Shown: positions 12,201 to 25,635, counted from the stretch's first letter. The stretch: 64,000 nt of DNA from Brachionus rotundiformis (GCA_016802295.1 JAESIW010000020.1:2432120-2496119), one strand, 5' to 3'. Notes: generated from the letters alone by a model not told the origin. Program-made: numbers and translations.

Positions 12201-15200
12201 AAATACGATTTGCTTGACAAAGAACAACAGTTGATAATAAGGACAAGACCAAGTACTGGAATGAACAATGATATTGATCAAATACTTAGAGATAAAGAAA
12301 TGGAATTAGATGAGAGAGAAGAGGCCTTAAATCAGCTTGAGAGTGAGATAAGTCAAAAAGTGGAAGCTTTTGAAACCAAAAATTCCGAACAGGAATTAAT
12401 AAAAAGTATAAATTTGCATTTTCTATCACAGAACACTTCACCCAAACCTACCTTATCCCACTATTTCTTAAATGATATTAATAAAAAATCATTTTTGAAT
12501 GTAAAAAAAATTTCTATAAATTCATCAAAATTTAAAATTAAAGATGACTATACGAATTTGCTAGCCAAGTATGAAACAGAGACCAAAACTCTTAATGACC
12601 AAATAAAGTAAACTTGGATTAAAAAGTCAAATCAAATTTAATCTTGTTTGTTAAGCGCATTAAAAATTGAGATGGAAAATCTACAAAACAGAAATTATGA
12701 ACTGATTAGATCTAAATCTTTTGTGTTGCCAGCAATAAAAAGAAAGTCAGAGGACAATGGTAAAGTTGGGCTTATAATGTTTTCCAAGTTGGATGCAATT
12801 CAGAATGAAAAAAGAATAAAAAAAGCAACTCTAAGAGGAATTGTCCCTGAATCAGAATTTCAGGTATTTTTTAAATTTTTTACTTTAAATGATTTATTGA
12901 TTTTTGGATAGCGTAGTATCTATTAATTTTATACCTTATCTCGTAAGTGTCTGATCGAACTTTCCTATAGTTAAAAGTTAGCTAAATCGGTATTCGAAAA
13001 AGATAAAAAATTATTATTTTTTTCATTGTTACTATATCATTTTTGGTCGAAAGCTTCACCAGCTTCTTCAGATTTTCACACATGTCAGACTTAAGCCATC
13101 GAAATAGAGACTAAAACATTTATGTTATCTAGTTGAGTTTGATCCACTACTATCTAAATCAAAATTAATCTTTTATAATTTCTACTGTCAATGATTGTTT
13201 TTTAAAATTATATTCAGAAGAAAAATAGGATAAAATTTTTTTTTAAATTTAAATATTTGAATCATAAATATTTTGCCTGGTCGATGAATTACCAAGTCAG
13301 TCTCTTTTTATAATTTTAAAAGAAGTTTTGAAATTAGATTATCTAATAACTTAATGTAGAACTAATAATAATAAGCTACAACAGGTTAACTGTAGAGCAA
13401 GCTTTTGCTTGCTATGGTAGCAATTCCCATTTTGAAGACTCTTGAATCGTCTAATCTTTTCTTGAAGATGTTTTTATTTATGGATGTGATTTACTACACT
13501 AGCATTATTATTTCCTTCAACGAACCCATGCAAGTTTAACCACTTAATGTTTGGATAATTTAATCTCCGGCTATTAGAAGCCCGCTTAATTTTTTTGGCT
13601 TGACTTTTTGTTCTTATGATGTTTTCGCTTGTTTCAAATTTAGAATATTGTGGTCGGTAAATGCATCTGACCAAAATGGAGTCTTTTTCTTCTCTTACAT
13701 TGCACTAGATCTGTTCACAATTGATTTAAGTTAAAACAATGTCACATATTTCAAGAGATTTTACATCATCTCTAATGTAAATTGCTACTCCATCTCAGAT
13801 TGTCTGGTCACGATCTTTATTGAAAGGCGTGTAATGTGGAATAAATTTGATCGAGTTGGTATTTAACCATGTCTCGGTAATCATTAAAACGTGTGGAAAT
13901 TTGCATGTATTGATTAATGAGCTGAATTCATCCAATTTGTTTACGATTGATGTGGCATTTACATTGTATTGACATCTAAGAGATGGGTTCTTACCCTTCT
14001 TCTTGCCATATTGAATCTGGAAATTTATTATGGTGTGATTGATTTTCTGGTAAATCAGTCAAAATCCAAATTTAAAAATAGAATGATTTTTCAGAAGAAG
14101 GATTTTTTTAAAAATAAAATGAATAAAATACTAAATATTCGATATATTTTATTATTATCTAATGTAGATATTCATTCGCAATATTTATAAGACATTTATT
14201 CATTTTTTTTTTATAATTAAGGTTTGTTTTTAAAGCAATGTTTTTATTTTTTTTACTTCTTTATTAAATTAGCAAAACTTCGTTTTAATGTTCGATTAGT
14301 CAGATTATTTTCAAATATTGGCATCAGCCTCAAGCAATTATATTTTACCTTCTTTTCGGTCTACATAAAAAATTAAATTAAATTTTAATTAAAGTTGAAT
14401 AAAAAACTAATCAAAAGTTCTAATTTAAATTTATTGTATTTGGCTGTTATTCGAATGATCCATAATAAATATTTTAGTCTTTTTTGTAAATGATTGTATA
14501 TCAAATATGTTTCTTAAATTTTATCTCTAATAAGATAGATTTTTATACAAACAAAAAGGAACAATGATCAAAAATACTCACAATTAGTCATTTAAATTAA
14601 AATACTATTCAAAGTAAATTTCGTTTTAGTTTGATTACATTAACTTTCAAATTTATCTAAATAAGACCAAATTTAACTATTTCCAATATTTAAGTGACCA
14701 ATATTAAATATAAGCTTATAAAATAATGGAATGATTAAAAGTTATTAATTGAAAAAATAATTTAAGTCTAAAATACTTTTATAGAGATGATAAATATTAT
14801 TTCTAACAAAATCAAATATTTGCTTTAACCTTTATGAACCAAAATATAGACAATTTTTAATGAGAATTTTATATTTGCCTTAAAAAGTGTAACTCATTGA
14901 CGGAATTGATTTTAATTAGCTAACTTTAAAAATATTTTTATTTTAGAACGTCAAAATTTTGATGGATTCTTATGTTAGAATGCAGGAAAATCGACTTGTT
15001 GAATTGGTAAAATTTTACGTGAATTCAAAAAATATTCAATCAATAAAAGGTATATTATTTTATGAATAAAAAGACGGAATTCGAAATTCTTCTTAATCTC
15101 TTTTTAATTGCTTGGTGCGCTTCACAATTCTAAGTAGGAAAACTTAAATCTTAAAATCAATCGTTCATGCTTTTTACTTTTATTTTAACAAAGAGCTGTA

Positions 15201-16371
15201 ATTGTTAAAAACAAATTTTCTTTCCATTCAATAAAGATCCGGTATTTTTATTCTTTTTTAATTTTTAATTTTAAGAAAATATACACAATCAAAACGAGGA
15301 TAACACTAACAATGAAAAAGTATTGAAAAATATGTCGACTTTTAATGAAAAAGTGAGAAATAGTTAAATATGTATTTATTGATATTTTTTTAACTAAAAG
15401 CTTTCTATGAACTAGAAAGTGAACCATTATATGGAAAAACTAAAAAAACTGAGAGAGAGCAGAATAAATTTGGCAAATAAATTGAACAAGGCTTTAGAAG
15501 ACATTGAACAGCAGTCTGGCATATTTTTGGTCAAGCCGTTTTGTTCATATAAAGGAATGTAAGTTTTAAATCAAATTTTTTTAATTAAAATTTACCAATC
15601 AACATTTAAGAGACCCAAATACTCATTTAAAAAAAATAAATAACATCACTAGAAGCTATTCGGCAAGGCAACTTGAAATCAAGCCTTTTGTTAAATATGA
15701 ACAAACAGATTCGGTCCCACTTATTTACCAAAGACCTGCTTTAACTGATCCAAATATTCTTAGCTCAAATACTTTTAAGAAAAAAAGTTGGAATGTAATT
15801 AATCAAAAACAATTTTTTTTTCAAATCTAAATTTTATGTAGCTTGAAGATTCTTATGTCAGCAAATCTGGGTTATACGATTTGAAGAAATCAATACAATC
15901 ATCGCCAGATGTTGGTCTAATTTTGGAAACCCCTAAAATATTGGAAATAGATGTTAATAGAGTCTTGATAGCCCAGAATCATATTACGTAATTAGCCATT
16001 AAACAACAAGAAAAACCTGGTAACAGTTTGTTTCTTTAGATCATCAGTTAATTCAAATGAAAATGACCAAAAGAATGTTCGAACATATTTGGCACTTAAT
16101 AGACCAAACGGGACTAATAGACAAGAAATAAATCAAAGTATTTATATCTATTATCTTTTCTAGTATAAATTATTTTTTATACGATATAGATATAAAGCAA
16201 ATCAGAAATTCTCCCTCTCTTCCACCAATTGTAGCTAAAAAATTAGACACAGGTATCTTCAAAAACGTAATCTAAAAAACATTATTTAACTTTAATATTG
16301 AAGAAGAATTCAAAAGTTCCAAAGATCAAGGTCCTAGAAAGCCATCTGAAGCAAAATCAGAATTTAAATAA
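9288..16371 (+). CDS. Large coiled-coil protein of unknown function, about 1171 aa, 17 exons
   Basis: All exons join in frame: 9288-9689, 9759-10022, 10076-10192, 10260-10544, 10586-10963, 11108-11285, 11751-11859, 11915-12607, 12656-12863, 14947-15049, 15276-15352, 15416-15558, 15611-15794, 15842-15987, 16040-16137, 16190-16252 and 16304-16371. An in-frame TAA lies just before the ATG. The first intron (69 nt) would also be open if retained. The N-terminal part is basic, then acidic (DIDFNEEGENLDKLEQDAED). The middle is helical coiled coil (MKDMELKWDQERSDYLDQAE; ILRDKEMELDEREEALNQLE). The tail is Ser/Asn-rich and ends EAKSEFK. No enzyme motif is visible. It lies 132 bp behind another coiled-coil gene on the same strand. 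Family unknown; a cilium or centrosome scaffold is only a guess. Confidence 0.7.
11460..11610 (+). mobile_element. LINE 3' end with (ATT)n tail, in an intron
   Basis: The segment ends CTTGTTGTAACTTAT then a run of TTA repeats (about 11581-11604), the usual 3' terminus of CR1/L2-like non-LTR elements. Its end resembles the 3' end of the minus-strand relic at 13360-13990 (TGTTGTAGCTTATTATTATT), so both are probably one family. It sits inside the intron between 11285 and 11751 of the large coiled-coil gene. No coding part remains. Confidence 0.45.
13360..13990 (-). mobile_element. Degenerate non-LTR retrotransposon: endonuclease domain joined to a 3' end
   Basis: Read on the minus strand from about 13990 down to 13474, the translation is interrupted by stops but keeps APE-type endonuclease features: ITETWLN, then GVAIYIRDD (first residue of the usual GG lost), then ILVRCIYRPQYSK and LNYPNIKWLN, where the family normally has a D-F-N motif. 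After this it passes almost directly into FKKRLDDSRVF, the style of the extreme C-terminus of such reverse transcriptases, and a TTA-repeat 3' tail near 13370. The reverse transcriptase is missing, so this is an internally deleted, dead copy. It lies antisense in the 2.1-kb intron (12864-14946) of the large coiled-coil gene. The rest of that intron holds nothing I recognise. Confidence 0.7.
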
Positions 16372-19300
16372 ATTAAATTTTCATAAGTTCAAATTATTTG
16401 TCCAAACCAGTGCCCTTGTTTAATTTTGATAATTTTATTTTCAATAAAAGGATTGTACAATTATTTTATTTATATTTTTTTGTGAGGTTTTTACAATATT
16501 TGATAAAAAAAAAACCAAATATTCATCTTTTTTTTAATTAAGTAAAAAATCAATGAAAACTTATGTCCAGATACTTATTTTAGTTTAATTTCTTTTATTT
16601 TTCACAAATATTTGAGGTGAATCCAATCAAACTTTTCAATTTTTAAACATTAATAGATTTTTTTAATTGAATTCTTGTGCATTATTTAAAATTGTGTAGG
16701 AAATCAAAATAAAAAAATTCTAGATTATTTATTTATCAAAAATTCCATTAATAAAACATATGTTTAATTTTGCATAATTTTTAAAAATTATTAATCGAAC
16801 CCATTCAGTTTGAAATGCTTCGGATGTATAATATAGCAAAATTGAAAAAAAAATTCAAAAATGTTCCAGGATTAAGCTCAAAAAGTTTTTTTATTGATAT
16901 AAATTTTTAACTTTTTAAGAACGCTGTCAATATATACATATTTTAGTAAGTGAATTTGAAAGAATTTGAGATTAAAATTACCACCATGGAAACTGATATA
17001 AAATTATAGATTTAAGTTACAAAATAAAATTTATTCAACTTTGAGTCGAATATTTACATTTAAATTTAGTATTTAGTATTTTATTAATTTATTAGATTGA
17101 TAAAACAAATATCGACTGTAAAAGCTTGGATCAATTAAAAAAAGATTGATTGAAAGATTGATTTTTTATTTATGAATTTAAAAATTGAATTTTTATTTAA
17201 AATTAAAAAAAAATTAGACTAGAAATGTTTGTAAATAATCAAGATATTTGATTATTAAGCAATTCTAAAATGTTTGAAGCCAAAGTGGATCGCTACAATT
17301 TGATTTTCTTCCGATACCTGAATAGTTTAATTTCAAAATTGTTTATTAAAATAATAAATTAAAAATAAAAAAATTCAAATTTATAAGAACGATAAATAAA
17401 TATCTTAAAATAAGTATTGGATTATAATTTTACTTGTTAAAATTATTAAGTTGCAAATGCAAACATAAATTTCTTTGTAAACCAATCTTGATAAGTTTTA
17501 TTTTTAAACCCATTTTGAAAAATGAACTTTTAAAAATCTATTTTTTTATAAAACTTGTTTACTTTGAATTAATTAATCTAGTTTATGCTAATTTAAGTTA
17601 AAAATAAGCATTTTTATACTTTGTACAGCTTCACGACTATTTTGTTAATTGATACCGTTTTGTTCTCATTGTCCAAAACTAATGAAACAAGTCTTTTTGT
17701 TGAAATAATTTTAAAAATGAATGTCAATAAAAAAAGGACATGATGACAAAAACCTTTAAAAAATTTTATTAAAAAAAATAAATATTAGATAAAAATATCT
17801 AATCGCAAAAAACAATAGTTGAATTATAATTTTTGCTTTAACCATTGATAATCTAGCTTTATGAAAGATAGTTTTTTTATTAATACCATACAGCTAGATT
17901 ACCAAAGAAATAAAACAAAATTATTCTGAATTCTCAGTTATTACCAATTGCTAAAATCTAGGTTTGAGCAAGAGAATTCTTTAAAATAAAAATTGGCAAA
18001 TAAATATATTTGAATAAAGTTAAAAAAAGAGCTCAAGCTTAATTTCTCAAAAAACAATCATTAACAATTAAATTTAAAAAATTAATAAGCCGCTGGGATA
18101 TTGAGAAATAATCTTTTAAAAATTGGGAAAATTATGCCGTTTTTTGACGATCTAAAATCTTGAGGCTAAATCTAAGGCTAGTTTTTAACAACGAGCAGTC
18201 TATAAAAATTATAAAAAATTGAAAATACTTTGAGCTTGTAATTAAGTGTTGCCAAAAATGGCATAATACTAAATCAACTCAAAAAAAAAGATATTTATTG
18301 ATAAACAAGAAAAAGAGAAAAACTTTCATTGAAACCATAAATGAGTTAATCACATAATCGGATTGTTAAAGAAATAAAAAATATAAAATTAGAATTTTTT
18401 TGAAATGAAAAAAAAAATTTCTTTTTTAAATACTAACACAAAGAAATGGTAAAACTAAGCATAGGTGAGTCGTACGCTTTAAAGCAAACTTGACTTACGA
18501 ATTGTAATTTAAAATTTTAATCATAATTAAAATTTCAATTAAAAAAAAACATAGAAAGAAAATACTCACATGTTAGACTAAGAGAACGGACTCTACTAAG
18601 CTTTTGCTTGACTCGAATAGACACCAAAATTTAAATTTTAAATTTTTTAATTACAATTATCTTAATCCAATATTTAAAATTTCTATAAAGATATGACAGG
18701 TAAAAGAAAATAATCAAGTTTTGAAAGTAATAAAACTCACTTTTTTTTTAATCAAATTTTAATTTGCTCCATGAAACGGAATGCAAATTTATATCCAAAT
18801 CTCCTTGCTAATTAAATCATAAATCATCCAATAAACAAGATTTTATTAGAATATGATTCATTTGCTTTGAATATGTGACACCTGGTTAAAAAGTATCATG
18901 GACCGCTTTTTATATTGTATCTATCCACAATATTTGTCATTTATTGCACAACTTAAGTCTTAACTTTGTCAACTTTTTTCCTAAAATATAAAGCAAATTC
19001 CAACAATGCAAATAAAAATTAGATACAAATGGAAGCTGGTTTCCATGAGTTTGAACTGAAAAAAAAGCTTGAATAAATACTAGCTTAAATGGAAATTGCA
19101 AAATTGGTACCATAATTTGGCTGTTACTTAGAGATCAAGCAAATATTTGAAGTAGAGGTCTTCAAAAATGGTTATTTAAGATTTCATACCAAAATTAAAC
19201 TCAAACTAGGCTTCATTTATGGAATTCTTAGCAATCGGCAATTGCTAATAGTTCTCTTCTTATTCTAGTCTAGTTTAGTTTCTTTTTAAATCAAGAGGTT

Positions 19301-20282
19301 TAAATACTTAAATTTTTTCCAAGACAAGAATGGTCGAGTATTTTCGGACATACTAGACTAAAATACTAAAAATCAACACTCTTTATAGGTTTTTATTTTA
19401 ATTCAATTTTAAAACTTGACAACAGCAACAACAACTTAAATGAGCAAAATTTTAATCGATTTAGCTTATTAAATAGAAATCAATTAAAAATTATTTTTTC
19501 TCTCTGTTGATTTTTTTGTTTAAAAAAAAATTCTTTAATTTTCTTAATAACTTCCGTGATTTGATCACAAATTGATTTATGGAAATTCTAATTTTTTTGC
19601 CATAAATAAATTATACAAAGTAATTAGAGAAATTCTAAAATCAAAGACCACAGACGTGGTTAATACCTAGAGTCAAATATTTATAGCGTTTCTAATATAC
19701 AGGAAATAAAAATATTTACTCACAAAAACTTCAATTAATTATTTAAATTTAAAGCATAGCCCGCTTACTTAATCCGAAATTCGAGCTTTTCATTCCGTTT
19801 TGTTTAATCCATAAAAATATTTTTTTGATTTTATAAAATGCATTAGTGGCAAATCGATTTAAATTATTTCTAATTTATTTTTTATCTAGTTAAAACAAAA
19901 TCATATGTTTGAGCGTAATGCTTAGGGCGCTTGACTACATGTCTACTTTTTTAAAATTAAAATTAAAATTCTTTAAGCTTTTATTTTAAAAATTTGACTC
20001 AAAAGAATAAATTGCTCCAACAAATTTTGGATATTTCTAATTTCATTATGAACGCAAAATTCTAAGCTAAGGTAAGAAAATATTTGCATAATCCATGTAA
20101 TGTAATTACGATTTTTAAGTATTGGCCAAGTAGGCAATGTTTATAAACCATCAAGATATAAGCTAAAAATAAGCCGAGGTAATTTTAGGTAGCTAAGCAT
20201 ATTTTTTTATTTAAAATTTTAAAATAAAGAAATTTTTGAGTTTGTTTATTAAATTTTTAGAAAAATTCTATTTACAAATTGA
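16372..20282. other. Long intergenic region, no gene seen
   Basis: 3.9 kb of AT-rich sequence between convergent genes (the large coiled-coil gene and MAU2). I find no open frame with credible composition, no tRNA-like fold and no intact transposon. Two GC-richer patches (about 18430-18620 and 19890-19950) have no identifiable content. Confidence 0.5.
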
Positions 20283-23200
20283 TTAGTAGCGATTATTATT
20301 TTGATGAGGATTTTGTTGCTGAAAGTTAAGTTGTTGCTGTTGCTGTTGTTGTTGATAGTAGAATTGTTGTTGAATTTGTTGGTTCAAGTACGGCTGATTT
20401 TGTATTTGTTGGTGCATACTGGGACTAACTTGTTGTGGAGAAGGATAAGAATGCTGATTTATGCGCACTGGACTCTGATACTGGGTCCGAAATTGCTGTT
20501 GGGAGTATTGCATCTGAGGAGAGGCATTGACTTGTTGCGGCATTCCTCTGTATTGTGGACTGTTTAAATTAGGCGATTGCGGATACTGAAATCTAGGGCT
20601 TTGGTAGCCTTGTGGAGTCATAGGAGAATTCTGGCATGATTTGTTCATGGGTGCTTTTGGCGAATTTGTCTCAGACAAGCTGTTCTTAGATATCGGATTA
20701 TCAGTTGGATGGTAATTCTTTATATTCGCTAATAACTGACTTGGTGGTAAATTGTTATTCCACTTTAATTAAAAATTTATAAAAAAAAAACAAATATAAA
20801 CTTAGTTTGCTTACAGTTATTAGCATGTGCTCTGGCTGCTTTGTTGCTTGGAATACTTCAACCGAATTTTGTTTTTCATACTCGATGTATTTCGAATTGG
20901 CTTCTACCTCTCGTTGATCATTAAAATTTCTATACAAATCTTTTGATTGAAAATTTTAAAAAAATTAAAATATAACAATGTAGAGGCTACATTTAAGCAA
21001 CGAGTTTCCGTACATCTTTAAATTAAGATCATTCATTTTTTCTGCTAAATCCACGCCATTTACAATCATATTATAACTCTCTTGAAATTGGTTTATCAAA
21101 AGAGCAATGTGACCATAAAATAAGTATGCATTCGCTGATATATTTAACAAATCTTCAGAATTAGCAAGTACAATCGCTTCACGCAAAGATTCTCTAAGAA
21201 AAATGATAAAATAATAGAGATAAATTGAAATTTTAATTTAAAAAACAAAATTTTAAACTATTGTATTTGTTTATTTTTATAATTAATACAATAAATAATT
21301 TTAATAGCACTTAAATTACCAAATGAGGTCAATTTGACCCGATTTTAATTACGCTCTTTTTTCTTAATTTAAAAGGTAATATTTGACAAATTTTATCCAA
21401 AATTGTCAACAAATTTTTTAAGAATAAAGCTATTAAAAATTATTTTTATATTATAATAAAAATTAATTGATACTTCATAATTTTAAGTATTTGATTTTTG
21501 CAAGATCAATAATTCACTTTAAAATAAATTTATCATTTAAAATTAATTCAAAATTTTTTAAATTAATATAATCAAATCTTTTGGAAAAATCTTTTTTTAC
21601 TCACTGGGCTTGTGGTAGTTGATTGTTCATAAACCATTTGATTGCTTTAAAAAAACTCGAAAAAGCATTCAGAGCTGTGTTATTCGAATGAAATTTGTCA
21701 TTGATTACATTGTCCAAAATAGACATAAATTGATTTTTGTTTGGATTTTCAATGTAACATAGTGCCATATTCAAGGCACTATAAATCCATAAATCTCTAT
21801 CATTTGTTGACTTGAGACTTATATTAAAGTGGCTTGCTGCCGATTCTTTGCTATTTACAGATAAAGCATACAAGCCAAGTAAACAATGAAGCTGAGAAGA
21901 GAAAAATTTTAGCATCTTATGGTCATTTTCACATAATGTAAGTGCTTCATGAATGCACTTCAATGCTTTTATTTTTGAACCAGCTGTCAATTTGCATCGT
22001 ATCTGTGCTTCTAGAACTAAAAACTGCATTATTTTTGTCACATCAAATGAACTGGTATAAACAGAACTAAAATATGAGGTATTGTTTAAACTTATTTCTT
22101 TTGATTTAAGTATTTGGACATTGGTCAAGCATTTTTCAACAAGTTTATCCGCTTTTTCAAAGCATGCTGTTTGCATATAATTAACTATGGCCAACAAAAA
22201 TGTCAGTATACCAAAGTGATCTTTGTGCAACCAAAGGAAATTTTCGCACGGATCTTGACTCATTATCAACTCTTTTTCATGATTTTCATCACATAAACGA
22301 GTAGCTAAATTTTTTACATAGGTCTGTAGGCTCTTGAGGGTACTTTTAACACTTTTAGCTTGGCCACATTGTGTGAAGTATGCCACTTGAAGGACCAGGA
22401 AAAATACTTTTAAAGTCTCAATTTGGTACATGTTATTTGTTTGAAAGCTTTCGATCAATTTTCCACATGGTTCCATAGTACTTTGTAATTCAGTAGGATT
22501 TTTTTGAGCTAAATGAATCTGTAGGAAAAAATTATTCAACTAAAATTTTTTTTTATGCGCCAAACTCTAAATTTACCAGTCCTTTGGTCAATATAAACAT
22601 TATATGAGTATAAGAAGAAATTTTATTATGTGCACAATATTGAATTCCAATATTTATATAAAAAGCTGCTGATTGATAATCTTTCTCTTTAAAACAAATA
22701 TCCTTTAAAATTTTTAAACTAGTTTAATTATTTAGTTTATTAGTTAATTTACTGCTATCAAAAATATTAAGCGAAGGTGCCATACCGGCACAACTTTTGA
22801 CGACTCGATCATGTTTTTAAGCAGATCTAAATTAAATATACTAATTAATTGAGATTGGTCGATGTGTTGATTTAATCTAAGCTTTAAATTATTTAGTTTA
22901 AAAAAATTAATTATACTCTTTAATTACTTGATCATGAAGAGCTTTTTGCCTTAATAAGATTTTGTACAAAATATATGTAGCTTCATATTTATATTCATCA
23001 TTTACATTTAGCTGAACAATTTAAAAAATTAAAACCCTATTTTTTTAGTTTAATAATAACAATTGCTTACATTTTGAATCATAATTGTCTAAATATTAGA
23101 AAAAAAAATTAATTTTAAGAATAATTTAAAAATTTTTATTGTTAATTACAGCTTTTTCCAAATGCATATTAATAATTTGATTTGAATTTGACGTGTATTT

Positions 23201-23590
23201 AATGTACAGTCGACTTAAATTCAAACGAGATTTAATCTGTAGTTGTAGATGCTGCTGAACAGGCATGTCTGTGGGCTTTATCAGAAGAGTTGATTCAAGG
23301 CAGTGAATACACAACCTAATTTGATTTGATTTTTGAAAAGAATCAGCCAGTCCAAGTAAAGATAAATATAGATTTAAACTGTTAGATTGATTTTCGTTAA
23401 GCTGGTTCGGTCTGTTTTGGTTCGAAACTTGGACCGGATGAACTGAATTTGAACCATAAAAAGTATGCTTTTGTTCTATATTTGGTGCTTGATTGTAGAA
23501 AGCATTTTGAATTGAATTGGTTGCATTTGGTTGACTGCTTGAGTCATTATTGTAGCGATACATTTGATTTGTGTTATATTGATTTGACAT
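20283..23590 (-). CDS. MAU2: MAU2/SCC4 sister chromatid cohesion (cohesin loader) subunit
   Basis: Nine exons on the minus strand: 23590-23150, 23088-23071, 23011-22928, 22881-22753, 22702-22577, 22518-21605, 21193-20991, 20939-20815 and 20762-20283 (839 aa). MAU2 forms the kollerin complex with NIPBL/SCC2 and loads cohesin on chromatin. The TPR superhelix is recognisable through YLSLLGLADSFQKSNQIRLC, RLNLSRLYIKYT, VPVWHLRLIF, LKVFFLVLQVAYFTQCGQAK, LHCLLGLYALSVN, ESLREAIVLANSEDLLN and KQPEHMLITW, in the order known for animal MAU2. An Asn/Gln-rich N-terminus (about 75 aa) precedes it. A roughly 140-aa Pro/Ser/Gln-rich tail ending in a Gln run follows and is longer than I would expect. Exon 2 has only 18 nt. 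Confidence 0.93.
20310..20360 (-). repeat. CAA/CAG (polyglutamine) repeat in MAU2 tail
   Basis: Plus-strand TTG/TTGCTG triplets encode a run of about nine Gln on the minus strand, within a Gln-rich segment at the C-terminal end of MAU2. Confidence 0.85.
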
Positions 23591-24479
23591 TTTTGATAGA
23601 TTATGCTGTATTTGGTGAATTTTTTTAAATAAAAAATTTGAAATAGCTTTTAAAATTATAATAAAAATTATGCAATTAATAAAACATTATACAAAGGAAA
23701 TTTTGATTGTCTTGATACCAGAAAATTTGAAAGTTTGATTTTAACAAATGATCAATTTTGAATTAAGCTGGCAAATATCTAATTTTTTTTTGGTTTTATA
23801 GTTAAAACTGTAATTAAGTCATGTTTGTTCATGAATTTATTTTCATTATTAATATAAATTTTATAATATTTATAAACCAAATTAAATGTTACAAATAACA
23901 TTAAACCAAATAGATAATGCTTATTTATTGCTAATCTATTGGAAAATTTATTTATAATTCTTTTGAGGTGCTTTTTATTGTATAAATATTATGATAATTC
24001 TTTAAAATAAATTTTTTAGATAAACATAGAAAAAGAATTCCCAAATTAACAGGATCTTTATTAATAATAAATACAAAATAGAAATTTTTTAATTAAATTT
24101 AAAAGTTATGAAGAGATTGTCTTTTAAATTGTATCTTTTAAATGTTATCAAAAAATTTTCAAGTTTTAAAGAAATAAAGAAATGGATATGATTGAATTTT
24201 ATCCGATAACTCTACAATACTACTGGCCAAAAAAAGCTCTTTAACCCTAGAAGATCCAAGAAGCTTTTTGCTAAAAATCAAACAATCTTAAAGAAATATA
24301 ATTTTAAAATTAACCAAAATTGACAAAATTGTTCAAAAATATTAATATTTAAAGATTTTATTCACAAATATATATAAAAATATTTTTCAATTTTACAATT
24401 GTTGAACTGGAGCAAAAATCCTTGCCATGTTAAAAGATTTGTATACGAAGCAAGGAGATGTTCATTCTTTTAAAGCTTA
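23591..24479. other. Intergenic, no gene seen
   Basis: AT-rich spacer upstream of MAU2. Nothing coding is seen. Confidence 0.5.
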
Positions 24480-25235
24480 ATTAAGCTTTTTCAATTATTA
24501 ATGAGGGAAAGAAGCCATCCGGTTTGAACGGGCAATACACATTAGGTATTTTCAAAGTTGATGAAGACAACTACGATAGTGTCAAAAACTGGATATCGGC
24601 GATTTGGAATGATCCTGAAAGTTTTTTTTGAGCTACTTATTACAGATCTTGCAGGACTAGACAAGTTCAGTTCTAATAGCTAGTTTTCACATGAGAAACA
24701 TCTTAATCTTTCAAAGCTTGACCAATTTTTAAAACAAGAGTGTGGTATAGATTTAAAATTTTTCAAAAATGAACAAAAAAGTATCAATTCAATAATGAAT
24801 AGTCTTCCAGCAAAGAATAGAGTAAAGGTATTTACAAAAATAGATATTCATTCAGTATTCTGAAATGTTTTGGAGAACTCATCAGTAATAAACAAAATTT
24901 GGACAGACTTTTTCAAAATATTCAAAAATCTTAAAGATCAAGAACAAAAAACGGCTCAAAATATAAAGAATTTAACCGAGAATTGTCTGGGAACGTTTTT
25001 ATCAATCTATCACCGTAGTGATGTCACACCGTATATTCATGCGTTCGTAAGTCATCTTCACGAGTTTGTCAAGAATGTCGATTTCGTGGACCATTTTAAT
25101 CTAGAAGGTTTAGAAAAGTTAAATGACATGACGACAATAGATTTTTTCAGGTCTACAAACAAACGAAAAGGCTCAGTTCGTCTAAATATCAATAAGAGAT
25201 GCCGAATCGATCAATATAATTCGTCATGTGTATAA
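24480..25235 (+). pseudogene. Degenerate transposon-type ORF fragment
   Basis: The plus strand encodes LNGQYTLGIFKVDEDNYDSV, then stops and frame breaks (around 24628-24865), then an open stretch 24870-25235 containing SIYHRSDVTPYIHAFVSHLH, EGLEKLNDMTTIDFFRSTN and a basic tail. This phrase pattern resembles a protein family repeated in many copies in invertebrate genomes and usually annotated as uncharacterised or transposase-related. I cannot name the family. The upstream stops and lack of a good start make it a relic. It lies between MAU2 and BCAS3, both on the opposite strand. Confidence 0.45.
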
Positions 25236-25635
25236 ATTTTTTATTCATTTGATTTGTTTAATATTAAAAATAATTATTTCTTTAAGATATTACAACAGTT
25301 TGAAATTTAAGCAAAAATTTGTTTAGTCTTTTAGTGATAATTAAAAAACACTTTAAATTTATATTTAAAAGTTTATTCAAAAATTTTTTTAACATTTTTA
25401 AAATCAAAATTAAATTAAAAAAAAAATATATGCATAAATCGAAAATGTACATCATATTACGCCAAATGTGTTATCTAACAGGACAAAGTGCTTGCCTTAA
25501 TTGAAAATAAATCATAAACATTCAAATTTTCCTTGAAAAAAAAATAACTTGGCTTTGAACAAAAATAACAAAACAAATCAAAAATTTTATGAAAAAATCT
25601 CTAACAAATAAATTCATATATATTTTTTTTAAAAA

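Noticed and set aside
18430..18620. Possible structured RNA or tRNA in a GC-richer patch
   Set aside because: No cloverleaf, no internal promoter boxes and no terminator could be traced.
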